A stretch of DNA of 64,000 nt from Bradyrhizobium vignae (GTDB lineage: Bacteria; Pseudomonadota; Alphaproteobacteria; Rhizobiales; Xanthobacteraceae), in contig NZ_RDQF01000001.1 in NCBI RefSeq assembly GCF_004114425.1, positions 284,813-348,812 of the forward strand. Direction: 5' to 3'. A program made the translations under genes and the position numbers. Positions within the stretch are counted from its first letter, which is position 1. Each line of letters opens with the position of its first letter. This document shows, in pieces, positions 9,702-19,858 of this stretch. Below the pieces are notes generated by a model. That model searched no databases and was not told where the DNA came from. It saw only the letters and a list, made by a program, of their open reading frames with translations.

Positions 9702-11230
9702 CAGCGCCCAGCACATTCTCCGTCGCGCTTCACAACGAGACGGCCACTGCCCAGCTGATGGCCGATCTCGCGCTGCTGGTCGGATCCGGCGATGTCATAA
9801 CCCTCACCGGCGATCTCGGCGCCGGCAAGACGGCTGCCGCACGCGCGCTGATCCGCTACCTCGCCGGCGACGAGGTGCTGGAAGTGCCGAGCCCGACCTT
9901 CACCCTGGTGCAGGGCTACGAGCTGCCGCCCTTCCCGGTGCTGCATGCCGACCTCTACCGCGTCGAGGACGAGAGCGAGCTCGAGGAGATCGGGCTGTCG
10001 CCGCTGCCGGACGCCACGCTGGTTCTGATCGAATGGCCGGAGCGTGCGCCGTCGGCCATGCCCGCGGATCGGATCGACATCGCACTGACGCACCGGCCGG
10101 CACTGGGCTCGAATGCGCGCGCCGCCGACATCACCGGTCATGGCAAGTGCGCCGCGCAGGTCGCGCGGCTGAAGGCGCTGCGCGAATTCCTCGACGCATC
10201 CGGCTATATCGACGCGACGCGACGGCGTATGAATGGCGACGCCTCGACGCGTTCCTATGCCCGGCTGCTGCGCGACGACGAGATCGTCATCCTCATGAAT
10301 TTTCCGCAGCGGCCCGACGGCGCGGCCCTCTACAATGGAAAATCTTACAGTGCCGCCGTGCACCTCGCCGAAAATGTAAGGCCGTTCGTCGCGATCGACG
10401 AAGGCCTGCGCGCGCAGGGAATCTCCGCGCCCGCGATCCATCATTCCGATCTGGACCACGGCTTCCTGATCACCGAAGACTTCGGCGGCGAAGGCGTGAT
10501 CGAAGGCGATCCGCCGCGCCCGATCGCCGAGCGCTACGAGGCCGCCACCGATGTGCTGGCGATGCTGCACGGCAGAGCCTTGCCGGAGACGCTGCCGCTG
10601 GACGGGCAGACCTACGAGATCCCCCTTTTCGACATCGAGGCGCTGCTGACCGAGATCGGATTGATGCCGGAATGGTATCTGCCTGACCGCAACGCGCCGC
10701 TGAGCGAAGCAGCGCGCACCGAGTTTTTCGCGATGTGGCGCGAGCTGCTGAAGAAGCCGCTGGCGGCGCCGCGGACGTGGATCATCCGCGACTATCACTC
10801 GCCGAACCTGATCTGGCTCGGCAATCGCAGCGGTATCGAACGTGTCGGCGTGATCGATTTCCAGGACACCGTGCTCGGTCCGCAATCCTACGACGTGGTG
10901 TCGCTGCTGCAGGATGCCCGCATCGACGTGCCGGAGACGCTCGAGCTGACGCTGCTGTCGCGCTACATCAAATCGCGGCGCGCGCAGGACACCAGCTTCG
11001 ACGCCGCCGGCTTCGCCGAGCTCTATGCAATCATGTCGGCGCAGCGGAATACGCGCCTGCTCGGCACCTTCGCCCGGCTCAACCGCCGCGACGGCAAGCC
11101 GCATTATCTGCGCCATCAGCCGCGGATCTGGACCTATCTCCAGCGCTCGCTGGCACATCCCGCGCTCGGCGCTTTGCGCGACTGGTATCTCGCCAACGTG
11201 CCGCCGCCCCAACGCCCGCCACAAGCCTGA
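9698..11230 (+). CDS. tsaE-amgK: Fusion of TsaE (t6A ATPase) and AmgK-like anomeric sugar kinase
   Basis: 510 aa, two enzymes in one chain. Residues 1-150 are TsaE, the ATPase of the TsaBDE complex making tRNA t6A37: P-loop GDLGAGKT, then VPSPTFTLVQGY and HADLYRVEDESELEEIGL. Residues about 175-510 form an aminoglycoside-phosphotransferase-fold kinase with MNGDASTRSYARL, IIRDYHSPNLIWL (catalytic loop) and VGVIDFQDTVLGP (metal-binding Asp). With murU nearby, this half is best read as AmgK, which 1-phosphorylates MurNAc/GlcNAc for cell-wall recycling. Linked to divL by an ATGA overlap. Confidence 0.9.
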   Translation: MTAPSTFSVALHNETATAQLMADLALLVGSGDVITLTGDLGAGKTAAARALIRYLAGDEVLEVPSPTFTLVQGYELPPFPVLHADLYRVEDESELEEIGLSPLPDATLVLIEWPERAPSAMPADRIDIALTHRPALGSNARAADITGHGKCAAQVARLKALREFLDASGYIDATRRRMNGDASTRSYARLLRDDEIVILMNFPQRPDGAALYNGKSYSAAVHLAENVRPFVAIDEGLRAQGISAPAIHHSDLDHGFLITEDFGGEGVIEGDPPRPIAERYEAATDVLAMLHGRALPETLPLDGQTYEIPLFDIEALLTEIGLMPEWYLPDRNAPLSEAARTEFFAMWRELLKKPLAAPRTWIIRDYHSPNLIWLGNRSGIERVGVIDFQDTVLGPQSYDVVSLLQDARIDVPETLELTLLSRYIKSRRAQDTSFDAAGFAELYAIMSAQRNTRLLGTFARLNRRDGKPHYLRHQPRIWTYLQRSLAHPALGALRDWYLANVPPPQRPPQA

Positions 11231-11317
11231 TCCGGGCTCGATTTACCGCCTGTTAGCCAAGACTCCGCTATTCTGGCGGAGAGACAGCCGGATAAATACG
11301 GGGCTGGAGCGAGGCAG

Positions 11318-11635
11318 ATGGCGGCGAAAGCGGATCAGCGCGTCAACAACCGGGTTGTTTTCGAACGCGGGATTCCGGCCCAGATGATGGGAATCGACGG
11401 CACCTGGCGGCGCGAGTGCACCATGGAGGACGTCTCCGAGACCGGCGCCAAGCTGACCATCGACGGTTCGGTCGAGGGCCTGCACCTGAAGGAATTCTTT
11501 CTCCTGCTGTCGTCCACCGGCTTGGCGTACCGGCGCTGCGAACTCGCCTGGGTCAATGGCGACCAGATCGGCGTCAATTTCCTCAAGCTCGGCGACAAAA
11601 AGAAAAAGGTCCGTTCCGCGACCGTTGGGGCGTAA
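11318..11635 (+). CDS. PilZ domain protein (cyclic-di-GMP receptor)
   Basis: 105 aa single-domain protein. It carries both halves of the c-di-GMP signature: RVNNR (RxxxR) near residue 8 and DVSETGA (D/NxSxxG) near residue 38, followed by the PilZ beta-barrel. A GAGG precedes the ATG. It sits between the AmgK half of the upstream gene and murU, which could link second-messenger signalling to cell-wall recycling or the cell cycle, though it may simply be a bystander. The target is unknown. Confidence 0.88.
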   Translation: MAAKADQRVNNRVVFERGIPAQMMGIDGTWRRECTMEDVSETGAKLTIDGSVEGLHLKEFFLLLSSTGLAYRRCELAWVNGDQIGVNFLKLGDKKKKVRSATVGA

Positions 11636-11754
11636 CGGCAACACCCGTCGTACAACCGTCACGGCGAGTGGTTAAGGCGGTTCAGATGCGGTGCGGCTGA
11701 TCGAACCTCGTGCTAGGATTTGCTGCGAACGCGAGAGGTCTGAGAAAGCGAAGG

Positions 11755-12477
11755 ATGTCCGTCAAACCGACCAAAGCCATGGTGCTCGCTGCGGGCTTCG
11801 GCCTGCGCATGCGTCCGCTGACGGACAAGATGCCGAAGCCGATGGTGCCGGTGGCGGGCCAGCCGCTGCTCGACCACGTGCTCGACAAGCTCGGTCAGGC
11901 GGGCGTGACCGAAGCAGTGGTCAACGTGCACTATCTGCCGGACCAGATCATCAACCACACCGCATCACGTCAATCTCCGCGCGTGATCATCTCCGACGAG
12001 CGCGACCAGGTGCTCGGCACCGGCGGCGGCGTGGTCAAGGCGCTGCCGCTGCTCGGCGACGCGCCGTTCTTCCACGTCAATTCCGACACGCTGTGGATCG
12101 ATGGCGTGCGCTCCAATCTGACGCGGCTGGCTGAAAATTTCGACCCGGCGCGCATGGATATCCTGCTGCTGATGGCGCCGACCGCGACCAGCATTGGCTA
12201 TAGCGGCCGCGGCGATTACGGCATGCTGCCCGACGGCGCCCTGCGCAAGCGCAAGGAAAAAGAGGTCGTTCCGTTCGTCTATGCCGGCGCGGCGATCATG
12301 TCGCCGTCGATCTTCGCCGATGCCCCCAAGGGCGAGTTCTCGCTGACCAAAATGTTCGACCGCGCCAACGAGCAGGAGCGGCTGTTCGGCCTTCGCCTCG
12401 ACGGCGTCTGGATGCATGTCGGCACACCCGATGCCGTGCATGCGGCGGAAGAGGCGTTCCTGGAGAGCGTGGCGTAG
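11755..12477 (+). CDS. murU: N-acetylmuramate alpha-1-phosphate uridylyltransferase (MurU-like)
   Basis: 240 aa nucleotidyltransferase. The start MSVKPTKAMVLAAGFGLRMRPLTDKMPKPMVPV holds the glucose-1-phosphate nucleotidyltransferase loop (AAGFGLRMRP); later TGGGVVKALPLLGD, FFHVNSDTLW and WMHVGTPDAV mark the active site. The ATG at 11755 is preferred to an upstream GTG at 11710. With AmgK it turns recovered MurNAc into UDP-MurNAc, bypassing the fosfomycin-sensitive MurA step. The MurU rather than generic NTP-transferase call rests mainly on the amgK neighbour. Confidence 0.85.
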   Translation: MSVKPTKAMVLAAGFGLRMRPLTDKMPKPMVPVAGQPLLDHVLDKLGQAGVTEAVVNVHYLPDQIINHTASRQSPRVIISDERDQVLGTGGGVVKALPLLGDAPFFHVNSDTLWIDGVRSNLTRLAENFDPARMDILLLMAPTATSIGYSGRGDYGMLPDGALRKRKEKEVVPFVYAGAAIMSPSIFADAPKGEFSLTKMFDRANEQERLFGLRLDGVWMHVGTPDAVHAAEEAFLESVA

Positions 12478-12482
12478 GTCCG

Positions 12483-12628
12483 CTCTCGTGTCCCGGACGC
12501 GGTAGCGGCACAAGGTGCCGCTCCGCAGAGCCGGGACCCAGTCCATCCTCACTTGCGGAACGAAGTAATCTGGGCCCCGGCTCAACAGCGCATCACTACG
12601 TGCTGCGCTGCGTCCGGGCCACGAGAGC
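12483..12628. repeat. Dispersed palindromic repeat, family 1 (copy 2)
   Basis: Ends are true inverted repeats (ctctcgtg at the left, cacgagag at the right), with gtcccggacgcggtagc near the left and gctgcgtccgggccacg near the right. It fills most of the 247 bp between murU and addB. No ORF of note. Confidence 0.8.
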
Positions 12629-12724
12629 GGATGTGTAGCAAACAGCGGGGAAAGACCTCACATGCACCCATGACCGTTCGAGTCCGCCTGCCTATATTGC
12701 CCCGATTCCCGAATCAGGCAGCCC

Positions 12725-15700
12725 ATGCGCGTTTTCAGCGTTCCCATCTCAGTTCCGTTCCTGCGCACGGTCGTCACGGCCCTGCTCGACGGCCGGCTGG
12801 TCGAGGGATTCGAGGCGCGCAAGGAACCGGCGCGGCTGGCCGACGCCACGCTCTATCTGCCGACGAGGCGCGCCATGCGCGTCGTGCGCGAGATCTTCCT
12901 CGACGAGATGAAGGCAGATGCCGTGGTGCTGCCGCGCATCGTCGCGCTCGGCGACATCGATGAGGACGAGCTCGCTTTCGCCGACGAGGACGAGCAGTTC
13001 TCGACCGCCGCCCCGCTCGACATTCCACCGCGGCTCGGCGAGCTGGAGCGGTGGCTGACGCTGGCGCAGCTCGTCGCGGCCTGGGCCAAGGGCCCGGTGC
13101 TGGCGCCGCTGGTGGTCGGCGGCCCCGCCTCGACGCTGGCACTTGCCGGCGACCTCGCGCGTCTGATCGATGACATGGTGACGCGCGGCGTCGACTGGAG
13201 CGCGCTCGACGCTCTGGTGCCTGACAACCTCGATCGCTATTGGCAGCACTCGCTCGAATTCCTGCGCATCGCGCGCATCGCCTGGCCCAATCATCTCGCC
13301 GAGATCAACCGCATCGAGCCCGCGGCGCGGCGCGATCTCCTGATCGCTGCGGAAGCGAGGCGCTTGACCGCGCATCCGAACGGGCCGGTGATCGCGGCCG
13401 GCTCGACCGGCTCGATGCCGGCCACCGCAAAGTTCCTGCATGCGGTCGCCGCGCTGCCGCATGGTGCGGTGGTGCTGCCGGGCCTCGACACCGATCTCGA
13501 TGACGACGCCTGGCGCAGCATCGGCGGCGTGCGCGATTCGCTCGGCAAGTTCGCCGAGCATCCGGCCTCGAACCATCCGCAATATGCCATGCACGCCCTG
13601 CTGCAGCGCTTGGGCATCAAGCGCAGCGACGTCGAGATTCTTCAGCCGCCGGCGGAAGGCGGCCGCGACCTGCTCGCGTCGGAGTCGATGCGGCCGTCGG
13701 CCAAGACGGAAGTCTGGCACGACCGGCTGAAGCAGCCCGAAGTCGCCGCAAAGATCGCGGGCGGCATGAGAAATCTCGCAGTCGTCGAGGCTCCCAATCC
13801 CGAGATGGAAGCCCTCGCGATCGCGATTGCGATGCGTGAGGCGCGGCATCTCGACAAATCCGCGGCGCTGGTGACGCCGGATCGCGCTTTGGCGCGGCGG
13901 GTGATGGCGGCGCTGACGCGATGGGATCTCGCCTTCGACGATTCCGGCGGCGACGTCTTGATGGAAACCTCGGCCGGCGTTTTTGCGCGCCTTGCCGCAG
14001 AGGCCGCGACCAAGGGCCTGGAGCCGCCGACATTGCTCGCGATGCTGAAGCATCCGCTGTGCCGGCTCGGCCGTGCGCCCGGCGCGTGGAGAGCGGCGAT
14101 CGAAGGCCTGGAGCTGGCGGTGCTGCGCGGCACGCGCCCACCGCCGGGCACAGCCGGCCTCTTGCGCGAGTTCAACCGCTTTCGCGACGAGCTGGCAAAG
14201 CTGTGGCGCAGCGAGCTCTCCGCGCTCCACAAGGCCGAGCCCCGAGCACGTCTCAAGGCCGAGGATCTCGATCGCATCCAGGCGCTGATCAGTGCTTTGC
14301 AGAAGGCACTGGCGCCGATCGAGAGCCTTCCGACGTCGAAGCCATATGATTTCGCCGAGCTCGCGCACCGGCATCGCGAGATCATGATCGAGCTGTCGCG
14401 CGACGAGCTGGGCATTCCGCTCGCCTTCGAGGAGCGCGAAGGCCTCGCGCTCGCCAGCGTCCTCGACGATCTCCTGCGCGGCGGCACGACCAGCGGATTG
14501 ATGGTGCCGCTGCCTGACTATCCAGACGTGTTCCAGACCGCCTTCGGTGACCGCGCGGTACGTCGTCGCGACAGGCCGGGCGCACGCTTGCAGATCTACG
14601 GCCCGCTGGAATCGCGCCTGATGCAGGCCGACCGCATCATCATCGGCGGCCTGATCGAAGGCGTCTGGCCGCCGGCGCCGCGCATCGATCCCTGGCTCAG
14701 CCGGCCGATGCGGCACGAGCTCGGGCTCGATCTGCCGGAGCGCCGCATCGGCCTTTCCGCACATGACTTCGCGCAGCTGCTCGGCGGCGACGAGGTGATC
14801 CTCACCCATTCGGCGAAGGCCGGCGGCGCGCCGGCGGTGGCCTCGCGCTTCCTGCATCGATTGGAAGCGGTTGCCGGCGACGAGCTCTGGAAGGCGGCCG
14901 TTCGCGCCGGCGAGAAATACGTGCAGTTCGCAGGCGCGCTGGACCAGCCCGACGAAGTCAGGCCGATCAAGCAGCCCGAGCCGCGCCCGCCGCGCGCGAC
15001 GCGGCCGCTGAAAATGTCCGTGACCGCGATCGAGGACTGGCTGCGCGATCCCTACACGATCTACGCCAAATACATTTTGCGGCTCGATGCGCTCGACCCC
15101 GTCGACATGCCGCTGTCGGCCGCCGACCGCGGCTCGGCGATCCACGAGGCAATCGGCGAATTCACGGAAACCTATGCAACGCGCCTGCCCGACGATCCCG
15201 CGCGCGTGCTGCGCACGATTGGCGAGAAGCATTTTGCGCCGCTGATGGAGCGGCCCGAGGCCCGCGCGTTGTGGTGGCCGCGCTTTCAGCGCATCGCGCG
15301 CTGGTTCGGCGAATGGGAGACGGCACGGCGCGATGCAATCGAGGCGATCGTCGCGGAGACCCATGGCGAGATCTCGATCATGCTTGATCATCAGCGCAGC
15401 TTCCGTCTCTCCGCGCGCGCCGACCGCATCGAGCGGCGCCAGGGCGGCAGCTACGCCATCCTCGACTACAAGACCGGCCAGCCGCCGACCGGCAAGCAGG
15501 TCCGCATGGGCCTGTCGCCGCAGCTCACGCTGGAAGCCGCGATCCTGCGCGAGGGCGGTTTTCCCGATATCGATGCCGGCTCCTCCGTGAGCCAGCTCGT
15601 CTATGTCCGGCTCAGCGGCAACAATCCGCCGGGCAAGCAGCGTATCCTAGAGCTCAAGTATAAGCAGGGCGACGAGCCGCAGCCGCCGGATACCGCAGCC

Positions 15701-15871
15701 GCGGAGGCGCGCGCCAAGCTGGAAGCGCTGATCCGGGCCTTCGAGGACGAGAACCAGCCCTACACCTCGCTGAACCTGCCGATGTGGGCGAACCGCTACG
15801 GCACTTATGACGACCTCGCCCGGATCAAGGAATGGTCCGCGGCCGGCGGCCTGGGAATCGAGGAATGGTGA
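12725..15871 (+). CDS. addB: Double-strand break repair protein AddB
   Basis: Helicase-like/nuclease subunit of the AddAB complex, the alphaproteobacterial counterpart of RecBCD, which resects DNA ends for RecA. 1048 aa. It starts MRVFSVPISVPFLRTVV, with the TLYLPTRRAMRVVRE inactivated-helicase block near residue 45. The C-terminal RecB-type nuclease shows SVTAIEDWLRDPYTIYAKYIL, GSAIHEAIGEF and YAILDYKTGQPP (Asp and Lys of the active site). The end overlaps the addA start by 7 nt, so the subunits are made in coupling. Confidence 0.95.
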   Translation: MRVFSVPISVPFLRTVVTALLDGRLVEGFEARKEPARLADATLYLPTRRAMRVVREIFLDEMKADAVVLPRIVALGDIDEDELAFADEDEQFSTAAPLDIPPRLGELERWLTLAQLVAAWAKGPVLAPLVVGGPASTLALAGDLARLIDDMVTRGVDWSALDALVPDNLDRYWQHSLEFLRIARIAWPNHLAEINRIEPAARRDLLIAAEARRLTAHPNGPVIAAGSTGSMPATAKFLHAVAALPHGAVVLPGLDTDLDDDAWRSIGGVRDSLGKFAEHPASNHPQYAMHALLQRLGIKRSDVEILQPPAEGGRDLLASESMRPSAKTEVWHDRLKQPEVAAKIAGGMRNLAVVEAPNPEMEALAIAIAMREARHLDKSAALVTPDRALARRVMAALTRWDLAFDDSGGDVLMETSAGVFARLAAEAATKGLEPPTLLAMLKHPLCRLGRAPGAWRAAIEGLELAVLRGTRPPPGTAGLLREFNRFRDELAKLWRSELSALHKAEPRARLKAEDLDRIQALISALQKALAPIESLPTSKPYDFAELAHRHREIMIELSRDELGIPLAFEEREGLALASVLDDLLRGGTTSGLMVPLPDYPDVFQTAFGDRAVRRRDRPGARLQIYGPLESRLMQADRIIIGGLIEGVWPPAPRIDPWLSRPMRHELGLDLPERRIGLSAHDFAQLLGGDEVILTHSAKAGGAPAVASRFLHRLEAVAGDELWKAAVRAGEKYVQFAGALDQPDEVRPIKQPEPRPPRATRPLKMSVTAIEDWLRDPYTIYAKYILRLDALDPVDMPLSAADRGSAIHEAIGEFTETYATRLPDDPARVLRTIGEKHFAPLMERPEARALWWPRFQRIARWFGEWETARRDAIEAIVAETHGEISIMLDHQRSFRLSARADRIERRQGGSYAILDYKTGQPPTGKQVRMGLSPQLTLEAAILREGGFPDIDAGSSVSQLVYVRLSGNNPPGKQRILELKYKQGDEPQPPDTAAAEARAKLEALIRAFEDENQPYTSLNLPMWANRYGTYDDLARIKEWSAAGGLGIEEW

Positions 15872-18800
15872 AGCTGCCACGTCCCATCCCCGACGAGGTG
15901 CGCGCGCGGCAGGCGCGTGCGTCCGATCCGACTGCGTCGGCCTTCGTGTCGGCCAATGCCGGCTCGGGCAAGACCCACGTGCTGGTGCAGCGCGTGATCC
16001 GCCTGCTGCTGTCGGGCGTGCCGCCCGAGAAGATTCTCTGCATCACCTTCACCAAAGCCGCCGCCGCCAACATGGCTGAGCGCGTGTTCACCACGCTCGG
16101 GCACTGGGTGACGCTGGATGATGATGCGCTCAAGAAGGCGATTGTCGCTGTCGGCATCCCGCACCCGAGCGCGAAGCTGTGCCGCGAAGCGCGAAAACTG
16201 TTCGCCTGTGCGCTGGAGACGCCGGGCGGGCTGAAAGTGCAGACCATCCACGCGCTGTGCACGCGCCTGCTCCAGCAGTTCCCGTTCGAGGCCAACGTGC
16301 CGGCGCGCTTTGCCGTGCTCGATGAGCGCGACCAGACCGACATGATGGAGCGCGCCAATCTGAAGGTGCTGCTGGACGCCGCGCGAGATCCTGACAGCGT
16401 CACCGGCCGCGCGCTGCTGACGGCGATGGCGAGCGCCGCCGATGTCACCTTCAAGGAGGTCGTGCGCGAGGCGTGTCTCAGCCGTGATCATTTCATGGCC
16501 TGGACCGACGAGGCCGGCAACGCGGAAGCCGCTGCGGCGCAGATGGCTGCGGTGCTGGGCGTTGACGTCAGCGAGCGCATCGAGGACGTCGAGACCGACA
16601 TTCTGGATGGCCCGTTCCTGCCGCGCTCGCGCTGGGACGAGATCGCATTCGCGCTGGAGGATGGCAGCAAATCCGACAATGACCAGGCTGGCCGGCTCCG
16701 CGAGGCGAAGGTGTTTTCCGGCAGCGCTCAGGTCGACGCCTATCTCTGCGTCTTCCTCACCGACGACAAGCTGCCGCGCAAGGCGGTGCTTACCAAGAAG
16801 TTTTGCGACCAGAATCCGTCCGTCGCCCGCCTGTTCGAGGCCGAGGCGCAGCGGCTCGGTGGGTTGATCGAAAAGCGTCGCGCCGTGACGATTCGCGACC
16901 GCACCGCGGCCCTGCTGCAGATCGCGACCGCCGCTGCCGCGAACTACCGGCGCGAGAAGCAGGAGCGCGGGCTGCTCGATTATGATGATCTGATCGACAA
17001 GACGCTGGCGATGCTGGATCGCGTCGCCTCAGGCTGGGTGCATTACAAGCTCGACCGCGGCGTCGATCACGTGCTGATTGACGAGGCGCAAGATACCAGC
17101 CCTCGGCAATGGGACATCGTCGCGCACATCATCTCCGAATTCACCGCCGGCGAAGGCGCGCGCGAAGGGCTGAACCGCACCATCTTCGCCGTCGGCGACG
17201 AGAAGCAATCGATCTTCTCGTTCCAGGGCGCGGCTCCGCACGAGTTCGACGCGCGCCGGCGCGAGTTGCACCGCAAGTTCACCGCGGCCGGGCTGAAGTT
17301 CGATCCGGTCGCCTTCACCTATTCGTTCCGTTCGGGCGCGACGATCCTGCATTCGGTCGATCACGTCTTCCGTGACCCCGCGATCTACAAGAGCATTCAT
17401 TCGGTCGAGATCGGCCATCCCCTGCACAACGCGCTCGCCGATGCCGGTCCGAGCGTGATCGAGTTGTGGGATCTCGCTGAAGCCGACGACAGGCAAGACA
17501 TCGAGGGCTGGCGCGCGCCGTTCGACGGCGTCGCCGTCACCAGCCCCGAGGTCAAGCTTGCGCGCCGCATCCAGGCCGAGATCAAGCGGCTGGTCGAGAG
17601 CGGCACGCTGACGGGGCACGAGGGTGAACGTCGCCCCCTGCGTTATGGAGACATGCTGATCCTGGTGCGCCGGCGCGGTAACGCGTTCGACGCCGTGATC
17701 CAGGCGCTGAAGCACGCCGGCATTCCGGTCGCCGGCGCCGACCGGCTCAAGCTCACCGAGCACATCGCCATTATCGATCTGATGAACCTTGCGGATGCGC
17801 TGCTGCTGCCGCAGGACGATCTCGCGCTGGCGGTGGCGCTGAAGAGTCCGCTATTCGGGCTCGATGACGACGATTTGTTCCAGCTTGCCTGGGACCGCAA
17901 GGGATCCTTGCGCCGCGCGCTCGGCGAGCATGCAGGCACAAGCGGTAAGTTCGCCGCCGCGCTGCGGCGCCTTGAAGCCTGCGAGATTCGTGCGCGCGAG
18001 GAGACGCCGTTCGCCTTCTACGCCTGGCTGTTAGGGGGCGACGGGGGCCGTGCCCGCATCCTGCGCCGGCTCGGCCATGAAGCCAATGACGCGCTCGACG
18101 AATTCCTGGAGCTGGCGCTGAACTACGAGCGCAAGGCGCCGGCCTCGCTGCAGGGCTTCATGGCCTGGCTGCGCTCGGCCGACACCGAGGTGAAGCGCGA
18201 CATGGAGATCTCGCGCGACGAGGTGCGCGTGATGACCGTGCACGGGGCCAAGGGCCTGGAGGCGTCCGTCGTGTTCATGGTCGACACCACGTCGTCGCCG
18301 GCGGACTCGCAGCGGCTGCGGCTGATCCAGGTGCCGCGTGGCAACGGCGGTGAGATCGTGGTCTGGGCCGGCCGCAAGGCAGACGATCCCAAGCCTGTCG
18401 CCGAGGCGCGCAAAACCATGATCGAGGAGACCGAGGACGAGTACCGCCGCCTGCTCTATGTCGCGATGACACGCGCGGCGGACCGGCTGATCGTCGGCGG
18501 CTGCATGCCCGGCAACATGAAGACGGTGCGCAAGCTGAGCTGGTACGACCTCATCGGCACCGGGCTCGCCGGCTCGGGCCTCGACAAGCAGGTGATCGAG
18601 ACGCCGCTCGGCAAGGTCACCCGCTTCGCTCGGCCGGAGGATGTCGCGGCCCTGGGCACGCCCGCGACGTCGGTGCAGCAGACCATCGCGTTGCCGGACT
18701 GGCTGCGAACACCGGCTCCGCGCGAGACCATCGACGACGATCCCGTGCGACCCTCGGGCCAGTCAGCCGAAGAGGGCCGCAGCGTACGGTCAGGCGAATC

Positions 18801-19374
18801 AATCCAGTCGCGCGCGCTGGCGCTGCAGCGCGGCACGCTGGTGCACCGTCTGCTGCAATCCCTGCCCGACATCGCCATTGAGCGCCGGCGCGAGGCCGCG
18901 CTCGGTTTCATGGCGCGCAACGCCTCGGACTGGCCGGAGGCCGACCGCACCGCACTGGCCGACAAGGTGCTCACCTTGATCACTGACCCGCGTTTCGGCC
19001 CGGTGTTTGCCGCCGGCAGCCGGGCGGAGGTCGCCATCGCCGGCCGGCTGGAGCGGCCGGGCCGCACCCCGGCCCTGGTGTCGGGGCAGATCGATCGGCT
19101 GGTCGTGGGCCCCGATGAGGTCCTGATCGTCGATTTCAAGACCAACCAGGCGGCTCCCAAGAGCGCGGCTGAGGCGCCCGCCGCCTATGTCCGCCAGCTT
19201 GCGCTGTACCGGGCGGTGCTGACGCGGCTTTACCCCCAAAAGCCCATCCGCGCCGTGCTGCTCTGGACCGAGGCCCTTGAATATATGGAGATTTCGGCCC
19301 CCGCGCTGGACGCGGCGCTGTCATCCCTTCATCTCGATGTGAGCGTCCTTGACCCGGCAAGGAGCCGTTCATAG
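15865..19374 (+). CDS. addA: Double-strand break repair helicase/nuclease AddA
   Basis: UvrD-family 3'-5' helicase plus RecB-type nuclease. ATG 15865 gives 1169 aa; an in-frame start at 15832 would lie deep inside addB. Motifs in order: Walker A SANAGSGKTHVL, FTKAAAANMAERV, DEAQDTSPRQW (Walker B), GDEKQSIFSFQGA, FRSGATIL, MTVHGAKGLEASVV, YVAMTRAADRLI, and the C-terminal nuclease motif LIVDFKTNQ. Acts with AddB on blunt DNA ends. Confidence 0.96.
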   Translation: MVKLPRPIPDEVRARQARASDPTASAFVSANAGSGKTHVLVQRVIRLLLSGVPPEKILCITFTKAAAANMAERVFTTLGHWVTLDDDALKKAIVAVGIPHPSAKLCREARKLFACALETPGGLKVQTIHALCTRLLQQFPFEANVPARFAVLDERDQTDMMERANLKVLLDAARDPDSVTGRALLTAMASAADVTFKEVVREACLSRDHFMAWTDEAGNAEAAAAQMAAVLGVDVSERIEDVETDILDGPFLPRSRWDEIAFALEDGSKSDNDQAGRLREAKVFSGSAQVDAYLCVFLTDDKLPRKAVLTKKFCDQNPSVARLFEAEAQRLGGLIEKRRAVTIRDRTAALLQIATAAAANYRREKQERGLLDYDDLIDKTLAMLDRVASGWVHYKLDRGVDHVLIDEAQDTSPRQWDIVAHIISEFTAGEGAREGLNRTIFAVGDEKQSIFSFQGAAPHEFDARRRELHRKFTAAGLKFDPVAFTYSFRSGATILHSVDHVFRDPAIYKSIHSVEIGHPLHNALADAGPSVIELWDLAEADDRQDIEGWRAPFDGVAVTSPEVKLARRIQAEIKRLVESGTLTGHEGERRPLRYGDMLILVRRRGNAFDAVIQALKHAGIPVAGADRLKLTEHIAIIDLMNLADALLLPQDDLALAVALKSPLFGLDDDDLFQLAWDRKGSLRRALGEHAGTSGKFAAALRRLEACEIRAREETPFAFYAWLLGGDGGRARILRRLGHEANDALDEFLELALNYERKAPASLQGFMAWLRSADTEVKRDMEISRDEVRVMTVHGAKGLEASVVFMVDTTSSPADSQRLRLIQVPRGNGGEIVVWAGRKADDPKPVAEARKTMIEETEDEYRRLLYVAMTRAADRLIVGGCMPGNMKTVRKLSWYDLIGTGLAGSGLDKQVIETPLGKVTRFARPEDVAALGTPATSVQQTIALPDWLRTPAPRETIDDDPVRPSGQSAEEGRSVRSGESIQSRALALQRGTLVHRLLQSLPDIAIERRREAALGFMARNASDWPEADRTALADKVLTLITDPRFGPVFAAGSRAEVAIAGRLERPGRTPALVSGQIDRLVVGPDEVLIVDFKTNQAAPKSAAEAPAAYVRQLALYRAVLTRLYPQKPIRAVLLWTEALEYMEISAPALDAALSSLHLDVSVLDPARSRS

Positions 19375-19444
19375 GTTGACCGCATGATCCCGGCCGCGAT
19401 TCCGGGTCGCGCCGATTCTCTTTCAACCGAGTGAGGTATTCCCA

Positions 19445-19765
19445 ATGGCCGTTAGCAAGGTTTCCGACGCCGATTTCGAAACCGAAGTGCTCAAGGCGAA
19501 CGGCCCCGTGGTCGTCGATTTCTGGGCCGAATGGTGCGGCCCCTGCCGCATGATCGCGCCCGCTCTCGACGAGATCGCCGGTGCGATGGGCGACAAGGTC
19601 AAGATCGTGAAGCTCAACGTCGACGAGAGCCCGAAGACCGCGTCGAAGTACGGTGTGATGTCGATCCCGACCCTGATGATCTTCAAGGGTGGCGAAATGG
19701 CCTCGCGTCAGGTCGGCGCCGCGCCGAAGGCGAAGCTGCAGCAGTGGATCACCTCCGCGGTCTGA
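19445..19765 (+). CDS. trxA: Thioredoxin
   Basis: 106 aa cytosolic dithiol oxidoreductase. The active site WCGPC is near residue 32 ([14 protein letters not shown]), with the cis-Pro loop [12 protein letters not shown]. No signal peptide. GAGG precedes the ATG. Gene length and composition are entirely typical for TrxA. addA-trxA adjacency is recurrent in Bradyrhizobium relatives. An inverted repeat 30 bp downstream probably ends the transcript. Confidence 0.97.
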   Translation: MAVSKVSDADFETEVLKANGPVVVDFWAEWCGPCRMIAPALDEIAGAMGDKVKIVKLNVDESPKTASKYGVMSIPTLMIFKGGEMASRQVGAAPKAKLQQWITSAV

Positions 19766-19793
19766 TCCGCGCTGCATCCATTTATTTTCGACA

Positions 19794-19819
19794 ACGGCCG
19801 GCGAAATGCCGGCCGTTTG
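19794..19819 (+). terminator. Stem-loop after trxA
   Basis: ACGGCCGGC (19794-19802) pairs perfectly with GCCGGCCGT (19808-19816) around a GAAAT loop, followed by a short T run (TTTGCG). Likely a rho-independent terminator, though the T tract is weak. Confidence 0.6.
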
Positions 19820-19858
19820 CGTTGATGGGACATGTTCCGCGTGTGACGAGTCCCGCCC

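Noticed and set aside
12749..15391. 880-aa minus-strand ORF opposite addB
   Set aside because: Long only because of high GC; its residues (Arg/His/Gln-rich) mirror the addB codons, and AddB motifs are unambiguous on the plus strand.
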